Positions 17,616-26,420 of a DNA stretch of 37,084 bases are shown here, one piece after another. This DNA is from an uncultured Prevotella sp. (GTDB taxonomy: Bacteria > Bacteroidota > Bacteroidia > Bacteroidales > Bacteroidaceae). The position numbers were made by a program, and so were the translations under genes. Every line of letters begins with the position of its first letter. Positions within the stretch are counted from its first letter, which is position 1. The stretch is from the NCBI GenBank assembly GCA_905234815.1, contig CAJOIX010000007.1, positions 1 through 37,084 of the forward strand, read 5' to 3'. The notes below the pieces were generated by a model that made no database searches, was not told where the DNA came from, and worked only from the letters and a program-made list of their open reading frames with translations.

Positions 17616-18106
17616 TATTTCTCTTTCTTTTCTATCAGTGCAACGGCATACGCCGCGATGCCTTCTTCTCGGCCTGTGAATCCCAGTCGCTCGGTGGTGG
17701 TGGCCTTTATGCTGATCAGCCCCGTGTCCACTTGCAGCACATCGGCCAGACACTGTTGCATCTCGGGGATGTGAGGATTGAGTTTTGGCCGTTCGGCGCA
17801 GATTGTGGCATCGATATTCCCCAGTTCATAGCCATGCTGCAGAATCAAATCGTAAGTCTTTCGCAACAGGATTTTCGAGTCGATACCATCTGTTTCTGCG
17901 GCCGTATCGGGGAAGTGATAGCCAATGTCGCGCAGACAAGCGGCCCCGAGCAACGCGTCGCAGATGGCATGAATCAGCACATCGGCATCGCTGTGGCCCA
18001 ACAGACCCAGTTCGTGCTCAATCCTGATGCCGCCTAACCAGAGGTCGCGGTCGGGCACCAAGCGGTGAACATCGTATCCAAAGCCTATTCTGAAATTGCC
18101 TTTCAT
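17615..18106 (-). CDS. ispF: 2-C-methyl-D-erythritol 2,4-cyclodiphosphate synthase
   Basis: This 163-residue enzyme forms the cyclic diphosphate intermediate of the MEP isoprenoid pathway. The metal-binding residues D12 and H14 (GYDVHRL) and H46 (SDADVLIHAICDALLGA) are present, as are the DIGYHFPDT and ATTTERLGFTGREEGIAAYA motifs. The length is normal. Only 2 nt separate it from the end of porV upstream, so the two are translated from one message. The same porU-porV-ispF order is known in Porphyromonas gingivalis. The gene ends inside the bidirectional terminator. Confidence 0.97.
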   Translation of the reverse strand: MKGNFRIGFGYDVHRLVPDRDLWLGGIRIEHELGLLGHSDADVLIHAICDALLGAACLRDIGYHFPDTAAETDGIDSKILLRKTYDLILQHGYELGNIDATICAERPKLNPHIPEMQQCLADVLQVDTGLISIKATTTERLGFTGREEGIAAYAVALIEKKEK

Positions 18107-18108
18107 GC

Positions 18109-19269
18109 TTATCTTCTTCTAAACAAATCCTTTACGCCGTCCATGTCGAAGGTCAGCGAGAAGCGCAAGGTCTGATCCAGCGGGTTGCTCTCGGCCGTAG
18201 AAATCACGTAGCCGGCATCCAGTTGGAATACACTCATCTTGAAACCAGCGCCTACGGTGAAGTATTTGCGGTTACCTTTGTTGGGATCTTCGTGGTGATA
18301 ACCTGCACGAACGGAGAACTGGTCGTGGTATGTGTATTCAGCACCGAGGCTCCACTGGATTTCCTTCAGTTCCTCGGAGAAACCACCGGGAGCATCGTTG
18401 AAGCTCTTGAAAATGCCCGATATGCTGGAACAGTTGAAGTATTCTTCCTGCACGCGGCGATTGTAATCTTCTTCCGATTCGCCGTCTTCAATGCGCGGCT
18501 TGGTGGGAACCAGCAGCTTGTTGGCATCGGCAGCCACCGTGATGCGGTTGTATTCGTCGATAGGAATCATGAGCGAAGCACCGAGTCGCAAGTTGGTCGG
18601 TATAAATTCGGAGTCTTCGTTGCCGCCAAACTTAATCTTTGAACCGATGTTGGAGATGTTCATACCCAGTCCGAGCTGGCACTCACGCTGTCCGAGCGTT
18701 ACGTAGTTCTGATAGTACATGGACAGGTCGGCAGCAAAAGCCGAGCCAGGAGATGTGTCTGACGTCATATCGTAGGTCAGATCGGAATAAATCCAGCGCA
18801 GACCAGCACCCAGCGAGAACTTTTCGCTGAGCATAATGGAGTATGCTACGTCGAACGACATCTCGTACGGATTGATGGTCATGGCTGAGTTGTAGTAGTC
18901 TTGCACTTCGCCCAGCGAGAAATAGCGCAACGATGCTGAAACAGCCGAGTAGTTGCCAATGCGGTAATAGCCTGACAGGTAGGCCAAATCAATATCGTTG
19001 ACCAACTGGCGGAGCCACGGGGTGTAGTTCAATGAGAGGCCTGCACGGCTGATGGCGAACGGATATTTGGCTGGATTCCAGTATTGCGACACGGCATCGG
19101 GGTCGGTGGCCACACCCACATCGCCCATACCTGCTGCACGGGCATCAGGCGCAATCATTTGCGAAGTGACCGAATAATACACAGGATTGAACATATCGCG
19201 CTTGTCTTGTGCGCTCACAGTGAGGAGCGACAGACAAGAAAGAAGAAGCAAGAGAAATCTTTTCTGCAT
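18109..19269 (-). CDS. porV: Type IX secretion system outer membrane protein PorV (LptO)
   Basis: This 386-residue protein has a signal peptide (residues 1-20, ending VSAQ) and an FadL-like outer-membrane barrel sequence. PorV shuttles cargo proteins with a C-terminal domain from the Sov translocon to the PorU-containing attachment complex. Typical family features are the N-terminal block PDARAAGMGDVGVATDPDA with SQYWNPAKY, the alternating hydrophobic beta-strand pattern, and a C-terminus with aromatic strand residues (LRFSLTFDMDGV). It lies 43 nt after porU and 2 nt before ispF. No other T9SS genes are in the window, but the pair indicates a working T9SS in this organism. Confidence 0.92.
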   Translation of the reverse strand: MQKRFLLLLLSCLSLLTVSAQDKRDMFNPVYYSVTSQMIAPDARAAGMGDVGVATDPDAVSQYWNPAKYPFAISRAGLSLNYTPWLRQLVNDIDLAYLSGYYRIGNYSAVSASLRYFSLGEVQDYYNSAMTINPYEMSFDVAYSIMLSEKFSLGAGLRWIYSDLTYDMTSDTSPGSAFAADLSMYYQNYVTLGQRECQLGLGMNISNIGSKIKFGGNEDSEFIPTNLRLGASLMIPIDEYNRITVAADANKLLVPTKPRIEDGESEEDYNRRVQEEYFNCSSISGIFKSFNDAPGGFSEELKEIQWSLGAEYTYHDQFSVRAGYHHEDPNKGNRKYFTVGAGFKMSVFQLDAGYVISTAESNPLDQTLRFSLTFDMDGVKDLFRRR

Positions 19270-19312
19270 GATGGTTTAAACTTTTTCTATGATAAGAAAA
19301 CGCGCGAAATGT

Positions 19313-22300
19313 TTAATTATTGCTTATGATGATGAGTTTCTTTGCTTTGGAGGTCTTCTTCGAACCGTCGCTTGCAATGCTGACGCGGTAAAGATAGATG
19401 CCTGTTTGCAGGCGGCTGCCGTTGCTGGATGCCAAGTCCCAATCAACGGTATAGGCTCCCGCGGTGCTCACATTGCTGGCTTGGTGGTTCCACATGGGAC
19501 GGCCGAGCAGGTCGTAAACAGTGATATCTACATCGATGTTGCCGCCCGAACGGTCGTGGCTGACAATGAAAGTGGTGTTGGTAGATGCGGGATTGTTGGT
19601 CACGCCTACACTGTAGATGTAGGGCTCCAGACCTTTCACCACGGTGAAATCTAACTCGGTGGTGGAAGAATTGTTGAGAATGTCCCATGCGCGGAACTGC
19701 AACCGATGGTTTCCTTCTTCTAATTCCGGAATGTTATACCACGTAGAGCCGCTGGTATAAGAGCCAAAGTCGTACACGAAATTGTCGTTCAGAATGTAAG
19801 TCTTGCTCATTTCTCCATCGATAATCAGTTGCAAGTCGTGTCCAATGCCGTTGCCAGTGGCATTGATGCCGTCGTTGTCGGTGATATTGGCCACGAAATA
19901 CGGAGTGGGATTTACGTTTCCGCCGTTGGTGAACGATGGGGAGTTGAGGTAACAGTAGATGGACGGGCCGATGAGGTTGCCGTTTTCGATGGAAGAGCCG
20001 CCCACCAGGAAATCGTCTGACGAGCCTTGCACCATGAGTTGATGGTCGTTGGAGGTGGCATAGAGGTTCAAGAGTCCGCGCTCGTCGGCATAGTTGATGT
20101 CTTTCGGTACGGCGAAGGTGAACTCGAACGTTCCGTTTATCACATTGTTCTGTCCCACGAAGAGAGTCTTTGTCCGGTCGTTAAACACGAATGGTTCTTC
20201 CGCTCCGTCGCCGCCGCGCTGGTTGAGTCGGCAGGTGATGGTCTCCTCGGTGTCGCGCACGGTGGCTGCCAGCACGCCGTTGAAATCGGGTTGGTCCACA
20301 ATGTGGCCTTTGAACGTGGCAATGCTGCCGGCTTTTAGCGTGGGAAGTTCGCTCAGTGAAGTGAGTGCTTGCCCGTTTATTTCATCTATTTGCATTTCCA
20401 GCGTGGGCACGTTGAGCGCAAGTGCCGGGTCGCCCAGCAGGGAGTATTGCAGTTTGTTTTCTGTTTTGTCTTGTCCGGAGGTGATGAGATAGTTCTTGGC
20501 CAGTCGTTGTGCTTCGCCCATAGTGATGGGTTTGCCGTTCTCGTCTTTGCTGAGCACATAGGTCATGTAGGCAAGGTTCATAGCCTTGTTGTAATTGGCA
20601 TACACGGTGCGGGTGGTGCCGAAGAAGGCTATGGCTCCTCCATTGGCATTGAAGAGGGCCGCATCGCCAATGTTGGCAATGTTTCCATCGAAGGGCATAA
20701 TGTCGCACGAGGCAGTAATCCAGAGCGGTAAGTTCTGATTGCGGAAGGCCTCTATGTCGGAAAGTCTCAGCACGGCTTCGTGTGATATTTGGTGTGGAGC
20801 TCCATGTCCGGCATAGTCCATGATGAGTGCGCCGTTGGTTTGGTATTGTTTCAGGAGTTTTGAAACTTCGGGGTAGGTATTTCCCGCTGAGGTGGTCTCG
20901 CGCTGATAGGCATCCCACATCACTTTCTTGCAGAGGAAGTGGGGATAGAGTCGTGTGATGGTTTCAGCCACGGCATCTTCATCACGCATGTGAAGGTTGC
21001 CATTGCCGTCGTCGCCCATAAAGACGAGTGTGTTCTGCCAGGCGCCGGCATTGCTGTTGTTGGCATAGTTGACTATCTTGTCCACCATGATTTTTGCATC
21101 GGCTTCGGTCGAGGCAGGTATGCGTCCGATGGCCAGATCGAGTTTGTCTCGGCTCATGGGATTATTGCCTTCGCCGTCGTCGAGGAGTCCGAAGAATCCG
21201 TCGTCAACATAGGAATACACTTTGTTGAACGAGTTTTCCGATTCGAAGCAGAGCAGATAATCGTCAACGGAGGTATTGCGGAAGTCGGTGGTAAGCATTC
21301 GGTTGTCCCATGCGCAGTCGCCGAAGAGGAGCAGATAGCGTGGCAGATCGGCATCAGTCTTAGCGCGGTCGTAGAGCATTTTCATGTATCGGCGGTAGGC
21401 GTTGGCATCGGGTGTGCCGCTGGCAAATTCATTGTAGAGTTCGTCGGCAGGCACTATGTTCACGCGGAGTCCGTCGCGTTGCTGATGCAGTGCGGCCAGC
21501 CGTTGTGCTTGTGCGAGCAGTTTCTGTGAGGTCGGTATGATGATGACCATATCGGCTTGCGCGTCGGCATGGTGGTTTTGGTTGGTGATGTTGTGCACAT
21601 ACTCGGCCACGGGGAAATTGTCGAGGCTGAGATAGGGCTCGCGCCGCGGTTCGGCAAAGGCCACGGCTATGTAGTCCAGTCGCACGGGGCCGCCGCTTGT
21701 TGTGGTGATTTTCACTTCATTCGTAGCGGGCAGGTTGTCGATATAGGCCGTTACGAAGGTTTCTTTTGCGGCCTCATGGGAGTCGTAGGTGCTCGATGAC
21801 CACTGAAGCGAGGCTGTGCCGATTTGTTGTCCGTTCAGTTCTACGCTGGCTTGTGCGTTGGAGCCTGCAGTGATGCCTATGCGAATGTTGGCGGCAGCGG
21901 CAGGGTGGTTGGTGTCGAGCGTGAAAGTATGGCTTTTGCCGGCGTTGATGGCGGTTGACTCAAAGAGGTTTCGTCCGCCTTGCATCCAAGCGTAGTTGTC
22001 CACTTCGTGCAGCGCGTGGTAGTCTTCAGGGGCAGGATAGACAGCGCTGACGAAGGCGGTGGAATCAACGGCGAGTGGTTCCTCGTCGGTTTGGGTAATG
22101 AGGTAGTAGCCGTAGTTGCTGTATGGGTTGCGTGTGCGGGTAGTGGTGGAGTTGCTTGTCCAGCTGACTGGTCCGCGGGCGTGGAACAACCTGCGTCCGG
22201 CAATGGTGCAGGAGGGTATTTCCTGCAAATCGTCGAGGGCTACGAGTTCACTGCCCACGAGCTGTTCGTTTTGCAGGTTGCCGCCATAGCCATAGATTTT

Positions 22301-22879
22301 CACTTTGTTCAGGTCGGTGAAGCCAGCGCGTTTGATAACGGATTCGGTGAGTTGGTGCACACCGGTCTGGCTGACGCGGATTTTTGCCCAGCGGCCAGTG
22401 GCGAGAATGGAGTTGGCAGCGTAGCGCTCAGCGGCGCTCACGGCTTGTTTGCGTATTTTTGCTTCCTGCCGTCTTTCGCGTTTGTTCTTGGCTTTGGCTT
22501 CAATTTTGAGCATGAAGCTGACAAGAATCTGTGGGCGTTCGCGTTCAACAAAGGGTGTGAACGTGACTTGCATTGCGGGCTTTTTGCGGTCGAATACCAC
22601 TTCCTGGTTCACTATGGGCAACTGTGGCAGCGGCTCATTGGTGAGTGCGCGGTAGGCTTGCAGGTCGCGTGCCGACATATCTATAAACTCGGGATAGAGA
22701 ATCGACACGGTGTATATGGAGTCTTCGTAGTTTTCGGGCAAGGCGAAGGCGTGGCCGAAGTGTGGCATGACGGAGTCGATTTTCACTTGTTCGGCCGAGA
22801 GGTTGAAGAATTGCTGTGCCCGCGCTTTGCTGACGAGCAGCAGGCTTGCAACCAGCAGTAGGAGAGAGGTTCTTTTCAT
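19313..22879 (-). CDS. porU: Type IX secretion system sortase / C-terminal signal peptidase PorU
   Basis: This protein of about 1188 residues is a gingipain-like (C25) cysteine protease. It cuts the C-terminal signal from T9SS cargo and links the cargo to A-LPS at the cell surface. I chose the ATG at 22879 (MKRTSLLLLVASLLLVSKARAQ), which gives a clean signal peptide and clears the upstream stop by 5 nt; an ATG at 22894 would overlap it. The catalytic His is in IMDYAGHGAP (about residue 692) and the catalytic Cys in WITASCDIMPFD (about 725). The C-terminal 80 residues form a T9SS-type CTD (VYDLLGRPMW, GIYLYRV, KLIIISNN), as known for PorU itself. It precedes porV. Confidence 0.92.
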   Translation of the reverse strand: MKRTSLLLLVASLLLVSKARAQQFFNLSAEQVKIDSVMPHFGHAFALPENYEDSIYTVSILYPEFIDMSARDLQAYRALTNEPLPQLPIVNQEVVFDRKKPAMQVTFTPFVERERPQILVSFMLKIEAKAKNKRERRQEAKIRKQAVSAAERYAANSILATGRWAKIRVSQTGVHQLTESVIKRAGFTDLNKVKIYGYGGNLQNEQLVGSELVALDDLQEIPSCTIAGRRLFHARGPVSWTSNSTTTRTRNPYSNYGYYLITQTDEEPLAVDSTAFVSAVYPAPEDYHALHEVDNYAWMQGGRNLFESTAINAGKSHTFTLDTNHPAAAANIRIGITAGSNAQASVELNGQQIGTASLQWSSSTYDSHEAAKETFVTAYIDNLPATNEVKITTTSGGPVRLDYIAVAFAEPRREPYLSLDNFPVAEYVHNITNQNHHADAQADMVIIIPTSQKLLAQAQRLAALHQQRDGLRVNIVPADELYNEFASGTPDANAYRRYMKMLYDRAKTDADLPRYLLLFGDCAWDNRMLTTDFRNTSVDDYLLCFESENSFNKVYSYVDDGFFGLLDDGEGNNPMSRDKLDLAIGRIPASTEADAKIMVDKIVNYANNSNAGAWQNTLVFMGDDGNGNLHMRDEDAVAETITRLYPHFLCKKVMWDAYQRETTSAGNTYPEVSKLLKQYQTNGALIMDYAGHGAPHQISHEAVLRLSDIEAFRNQNLPLWITASCDIMPFDGNIANIGDAALFNANGGAIAFFGTTRTVYANYNKAMNLAYMTYVLSKDENGKPITMGEAQRLAKNYLITSGQDKTENKLQYSLLGDPALALNVPTLEMQIDEINGQALTSLSELPTLKAGSIATFKGHIVDQPDFNGVLAATVRDTEETITCRLNQRGGDGAEEPFVFNDRTKTLFVGQNNVINGTFEFTFAVPKDINYADERGLLNLYATSNDHQLMVQGSSDDFLVGGSSIENGNLIGPSIYCYLNSPSFTNGGNVNPTPYFVANITDNDGINATGNGIGHDLQLIIDGEMSKTYILNDNFVYDFGSYTSGSTWYNIPELEEGNHRLQFRAWDILNNSSTTELDFTVVKGLEPYIYSVGVTNNPASTNTTFIVSHDRSGGNIDVDITVYDLLGRPMWNHQASNVSTAGAYTVDWDLASSNGSRLQTGIYLYRVSIASDGSKKTSKAKKLIIISNN

Positions 22880-22884
22880 TTCTG

Positions 22885-23508
22885 TTATTTGCATCGGAGG
22901 TTGAGCACTTGTTGCTCAGCGAGGTAGCCTTCGAGATGGTCATCAATCTTGACGGGTGCGCTTCCGGCGGGCGTGCCGGTGAAGAGCAGGTCGCCTGTCT
23001 TGAAGGTGAAGTAGCGGCTGAGGTGGGCTATCTGTTCGTCAATGCTCCAGATCATTTCCGCGGTGCTGGCAGCCTGTCGCGTCTCGCCATTGATGTCGAG
23101 GCGGAAGGGCAACGCGTCGAGCTGGGGCAGCCGGTCTTTGTCCACCCACTGGCCTATGGCTGCCGAGGAATCGAAGGCTTTGCTGATTTCCCACGGTTTG
23201 CCTTCGGCCTTGAGCCGGTCTTGCAACTGGCGGGCGGTGAAGTCGATGCCGAGGGTCACCGCATCGTAGTAGCGGTGGGCAAAGCGCGGTGCGATGTTCT
23301 TCCCCAGTCGGCAGATGCGCACCACCACTTCGGCTTCGTATTCTATCGGTCCCATCCAGTCGGGCACGAAGAAAGGCTTGCCTGGTTTCAAGAGCGAGGA
23401 GTCGGCCTTGAGGAATACCGTTGGCTCGCTATTCTCCTTATTATATAACGCGCCCGCGCGTGATTTATTGTGCGAGGGATAGTTTGATGCTATACAGAAA
23501 ATTTTCAT
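22885..23508 (-). CDS. Fumarylacetoacetate hydrolase family protein
   Basis: This 207-residue protein belongs to the FAH fold family, which includes acylpyruvases, oxaloacetate decarboxylases and hydroxyheptadienedioate isomerases. The divalent-metal ligands are visible as E58 and E60 (IEYEAEVVV) and D89 (LGIDFTARQ). The catalytic-site K110 (SKAFDSSAAIG) and the C-terminal DLLFTGTPAG motif are also present. It is compact, without the extra N-terminal domain of true fumarylacetoacetase. The substrate cannot be read from sequence. It ends 5 nt before porU, so they are co-transcribed, although no functional link is known. The start ATG lies about 58 bp from repeat array 2. Confidence 0.85.
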   Translation of the reverse strand: MKIFCIASNYPSHNKSRAGALYNKENSEPTVFLKADSSLLKPGKPFFVPDWMGPIEYEAEVVVRICRLGKNIAPRFAHRYYDAVTLGIDFTARQLQDRLKAEGKPWEISKAFDSSAAIGQWVDKDRLPQLDALPFRLDINGETRQAASTAEMIWSIDEQIAHLSRYFTFKTGDLLFTGTPAGSAPVKIDDHLEGYLAEQQVLNLRCK

Positions 23509-23565
23509 GCAGCAATTTTTCCTTTTTGTGCCGCTTGTTTTTCACAACTTGCAGCCCCGTTTTCT

Positions 23566-23646
23566 AAAAGCATAGGTTTTGCCTTCCAAAAGCATAGCTT
23601 TTACCGACCGAAAGCATAGCTTTTGGAGCCTAAAAGCTATGCTTTT
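23566..23646. repeat. Repeat array 2: four 15-bp palindromic units at 22-bp pitch
   Basis: The units start at 23566, 23588, 23610 and 23632, exactly 22 bp apart. The first three read AAAAGCATAGCTTTT (reverse orientation, with one base change each in units 1 and 3). The fourth reads AAAAGCTATGCTTTT. The flanks are inverted: CGTTTTCT before and GGAAAGCG after. The array lies in the 260-bp gap between the FAH-family gene and the end of pepD. The rest of that gap holds only the pepD terminator-like repeat. Confidence 0.95.
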
Positions 23647-23695
23647 GGAAAGCGGTTTGTAACGTGCTGATTTTCAAGGGGTGTTTCAAAAGGAA

Positions 23696-23757
23696 GAGAG
23701 AGGAGAGCGAGCGGCGTTTTCAGTGTATGAATTGCTGCTCATCTTCTCTCCTCTCTC
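23696..23757 (-). terminator. Long-arm purine/pyrimidine inverted repeat after pepD
   Basis: A perfect 12-bp stem (GAGAGAGGAGAG 23696-23707 with CTCTCCTCTCTC 23746-23757) encloses 38 nt. It lies 12 nt after the pepD stop in the minus direction and is followed by TTCCTTTT. It may be a terminator or a 3'-end stabiliser; the long loop makes the call uncertain. Confidence 0.5.
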
Positions 23758-23768
23758 GCCTTTGTTGT

Positions 23769-25226
23769 TTACTTTTCGGGCATCTCTTCGAGGGCCTGTT
23801 TCAGCAGGGCCCAGAAGGGAGCCACCGATGGGATGTAGGCGCGCTCGGTGGTGGTGTGGGGCGACTTCATGGTCGGTCCGAGGCTCACCACATCGAGGTG
23901 GGGGTATTTGCCCAGAATGATGGAACACTCCAGTCCGGCGTGGTCAACCTGAATGATTCCCTCTTCGCCATTCTGCTCTTTGTATATTTTCAGCAGCAGG
24001 TGGAGTAGGGGCGATTCGGGGTTGGGGTCCCAGCCGCCATACGAGCCGGCAGTCTCCACGCGCATACCAGCCATGGAGAAGCATCCGTCGAGCGTGCGCA
24101 CAATGTAGTCTTTCATATCCTCGCGCGATGAGCGTGCCAGGATTTTCATGGCGGCGTGTCCGCTTTCAATGTCGATGATGGCCAGGTTGCTGCTGGTCTC
24201 TACCACTGCGGGATAGCTCGGAATCATGCGCACCACGCCGTCGTGGCAGCCGTAGATGGCGTTCACCAGATTGTCCTGGATTTCCACGGGCACTTGCTTT
24301 TCGGGGAGTGCCACTTCCTCTACCGACATCTCCACGCCGGTCTCTATGCCCTTGAATTCGTCGGCAATGAGGGCCTTCCATTCAGCCACGAGTTCTTTCA
24401 CGGGAGCCACATTCTCTTTCGGCACAGTGATGATCACCTCTGCCTTGAAAGGAATGGCGTTGCGCATATTGCCTCCGTGCCACGATGCCAGTCGGGCACC
24501 GCACTCTTCGATGGCTTCCATCACGAAGCGCACCATCTGTTTGTTGGCATTGGCGCGTCCCTCGTGAATCTCCAGTCCGCTGTGGCCGCCGCGCAAGCCT
24601 TGCAGTGTCACCTTCAGCGCCACGTCGGCGGGGTCGGTTGCCACCTCTTCGTAGTCCAGTGTGGCGGTCACGTCGATGCCACCAGCCGAGCCGATCACGA
24701 ATTTACCCCAGTGTTCGGAGTCGAGGTTGAGCAGAATCTCGCCGTTGAGTTCACCGGCAGGAAGTGCGTTGGCACCAAACATACCCGTCTCTTCGTCGGC
24801 AGTGATGAGGGCTTCCAGCGGTCCGTGTTTCAGGTCCTTAGCCTCCATGATGGCCATGATTGAAGCCACGCCCAGGCCGTTGTCGGCACCCAGGGTGGTG
24901 TTGGTTGCCTTCACCCAGTCGCCGTCAATCCAGGGCTGAATGGGATCGGTTTCAAAATTGTGGGACGAATCGGGTGTTTTTTGCGGCACCATGTCCATGT
25001 GGGCCTGAAGAATCACACCCTTGCGGTTCTCCATACCAGGTGTGGCGGGTTTGCGCATCACCACATTCTGCGCCGGATCGATAAATGCTTCCACGCCAAC
25101 GGAGGCAGCAAAATCCAGCAAAAACTTTTGTACTTTCTCCAGATGTCCGCTTGGACGGGGCACCTGTGTCAGTGCATAGAAATTCTTCCAGATGCACTGT
25201 GGGTTAAGGTTTTGAATGTCGCTCAT
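23769..25226 (-). CDS. pepD: Aminoacyl-histidine dipeptidase (PepD, M20C family)
   Basis: This 485-residue metallopeptidase hydrolyses Xaa-His and other dipeptides in the cytoplasm. I placed the start at the ATG at 25226 (MSDIQNLNPQCIWKNF); the frame upstream has only a TTG. The two-zinc M20 site is visible: H76 and D78 (QAHMDMV), D115 (LGADNGLG), E145 and E146 (ADEETG), D169 (LNLDSE) and a C-terminal His in MKSPHTTTERA. The inserted dimerisation domain contains GGHSGLEIHEGRANANK. The length fits PepD. It lies 72 nt after the UPF0104 gene on the same strand and is followed by a long inverted repeat. It fits the peptide-based nutrition of many Bacteroidales. Confidence 0.96.
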   Translation of the reverse strand: MSDIQNLNPQCIWKNFYALTQVPRPSGHLEKVQKFLLDFAASVGVEAFIDPAQNVVMRKPATPGMENRKGVILQAHMDMVPQKTPDSSHNFETDPIQPWIDGDWVKATNTTLGADNGLGVASIMAIMEAKDLKHGPLEALITADEETGMFGANALPAGELNGEILLNLDSEHWGKFVIGSAGGIDVTATLDYEEVATDPADVALKVTLQGLRGGHSGLEIHEGRANANKQMVRFVMEAIEECGARLASWHGGNMRNAIPFKAEVIITVPKENVAPVKELVAEWKALIADEFKGIETGVEMSVEEVALPEKQVPVEIQDNLVNAIYGCHDGVVRMIPSYPAVVETSSNLAIIDIESGHAAMKILARSSREDMKDYIVRTLDGCFSMAGMRVETAGSYGGWDPNPESPLLHLLLKIYKEQNGEEGIIQVDHAGLECSIILGKYPHLDVVSLGPTMKSPHTTTERAYIPSVAPFWALLKQALEEMPEK

Positions 25227-25298
25227 GTGATATAACAATTATGTGTAGAAATTTATGTGAATGTTTTGAATTTCAGAGTAGTTCTGTTTTTTTTGTTT

Positions 25299-26303
25299 TT
25301 ACTTTGTGCTGTGCCTGAAGTTCCAGCTCAGCGAAACGGATGCCAAGACCCCCAGAGCCACCACGAGGAGCGTCTGCACCGTGTGGACAATGAGCACGAA
25401 GTAGAGCGCATCGGTATCGGCTATTCCGTAGAGTATCAGCATGGTCTTCACCGCAAAGTGCCATGGGCCGGCACCATTGGGTGTAGGCACAATCACTGCA
25501 ATGCTGCCCACGATGAAAGTGACCAGCGCTGCGCTCAGTCCGAGGCTCGATGTGGCTTCGAAGCAGAAGAAAGTGAGATAATAGTGTAGGAAATAGGAAA
25601 GCCAGATGGCCAGTGTGAAGAAAATGAACAGTGGCTTGTTTTTCACATTTTTCAGAGAAGAAATGCCCTGCCAGATGCCCGTGATTGTGGTGCGCACCTT
25701 GTCGTAGATGGCCAGGCGTCGCAGGAGGAAATACAGCATCACCGCCACTGCCGCGGCGCAGATGGCCGTGACGAGATAGCCCGTCAGCGAAAAGCGCGTC
25801 AGGAAACTATCCAGCGTGGTGCCTGTCCTGCTGAAAAAGGAAGTGAAGATGGGTATCTGCCACAGGAATACTCCGGCGGCGATGAGCAAAACCAGCAGCG
25901 AGTCGATGGCGCGCTCTGTGACCACGGTGCCCAGGGCTTTTGCAAACGATACATTCTCTTTGCGCTTCAGCACCGCACACCGCGCAAATTCGCCTACGCG
26001 GGGAATCACCAGCGACAGGGCGTACGACAGGAAAACACTGTTCACCAGCGTGCTCAGCCGCGGATGTTCGTCAACGGGCTCAAGCGTCTGACGCCAGCGC
26101 CAGCCGCGAAAAGTCTGTGCCAAAATGCCGAAGGGAAACGATAGGAGCATCCATGTCCAGTTCATCTCGTGCCACAAAACGTGCTCAATCCGGCTGAAAT
26201 CAAAGTCGCGATACATCCAATAGAGTATTCCCCCGCAAAGAAAAAAAGGCAGGAGAATTTTCAAGAGATAACTGATGGAGTGCTTCAAACCAGAGGGTAT
26301 CAT
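25299..26303 (-). CDS. UPF0104 / lysylphosphatidylglycerol-synthase-type transmembrane (flippase-like) protein
   Basis: This 334-residue protein has about eight hydrophobic spans and the family motifs of the LPG-synthase transmembrane domain. These are an RGWRWRQTLEP block after the second span, the loop LVIPRVGEFARCAVLKRK, TERAIDSL, and VPTPNGAGPWHFAV. Members are flippases or glycolipid-linked inner-membrane proteins; the soluble LPG synthase domain is absent. The ligand is unknown. The gene follows lpxB but has its own near-perfect promoter at 26308-26338. That promoter would start the transcript at or next to the ATG at 26303, so the mRNA may be leaderless. The proximity to lpxB suggests an envelope-lipid role, which is inference. 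Confidence 0.85.
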   Translation of the reverse strand: MIPSGLKHSISYLLKILLPFFLCGGILYWMYRDFDFSRIEHVLWHEMNWTWMLLSFPFGILAQTFRGWRWRQTLEPVDEHPRLSTLVNSVFLSYALSLVIPRVGEFARCAVLKRKENVSFAKALGTVVTERAIDSLLVLLIAAGVFLWQIPIFTSFFSRTGTTLDSFLTRFSLTGYLVTAICAAAVAVMLYFLLRRLAIYDKVRTTITGIWQGISSLKNVKNKPLFIFFTLAIWLSYFLHYYLTFFCFEATSSLGLSAALVTFIVGSIAVIVPTPNGAGPWHFAVKTMLILYGIADTDALYFVLIVHTVQTLLVVALGVLASVSLSWNFRHSTK

Positions 26304-26307
26304 ACGG

Positions 26308-26338
26308 CAAAGATACGATTAAGCGAGCAAAGAGCAAA
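26308..26338 (-). promoter_or_regulatory. Promoter of the UPF0104 gene, predicted leaderless
   Basis: TTTG (26335-26338) precedes TATCTTTG (26308-26315) by exactly 19 nt on the minus strand. The -7 box ends only 4 nt before the ATG (26301-26303). The -33 element lies inside the left arm of the inverted repeat at 26329-26354. Confidence 0.7.
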
Positions 26339-26386
26339 AAAAAGTTTGCTCTTTCGAGCGTGAGTATCTTATTTAAAGATACGATT
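26309..26386. repeat. Inverted and direct repeats in the lpxB-UPF0104 gap
   Basis: AAAGAGCAAA (26329-26338) and TTTGCTCTTT (26345-26354) form a 10-bp inverted repeat with a 6-nt loop over the -33 element. GTATCTT (26364-26370) and AAGATAC (26376-26382) form a 7-bp one. AAAGATACGATT occurs as a 12-bp direct repeat at 26309 and 26375, 66 bp apart. The set may be an operator for the promoter and/or the lpxB 3' end. Confidence 0.55.
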
Positions 26387-26420
26387 GCCCGCTTGAGAAC
26401 AAAAAAGTATGCTTGGATTC

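Noticed and set aside
22880..22894. Upstream ATG of porU at 22894
   Set aside because: It overlaps the end of the FAH-family gene and adds residues before a normal signal peptide; the ATG at 22879 fits better.
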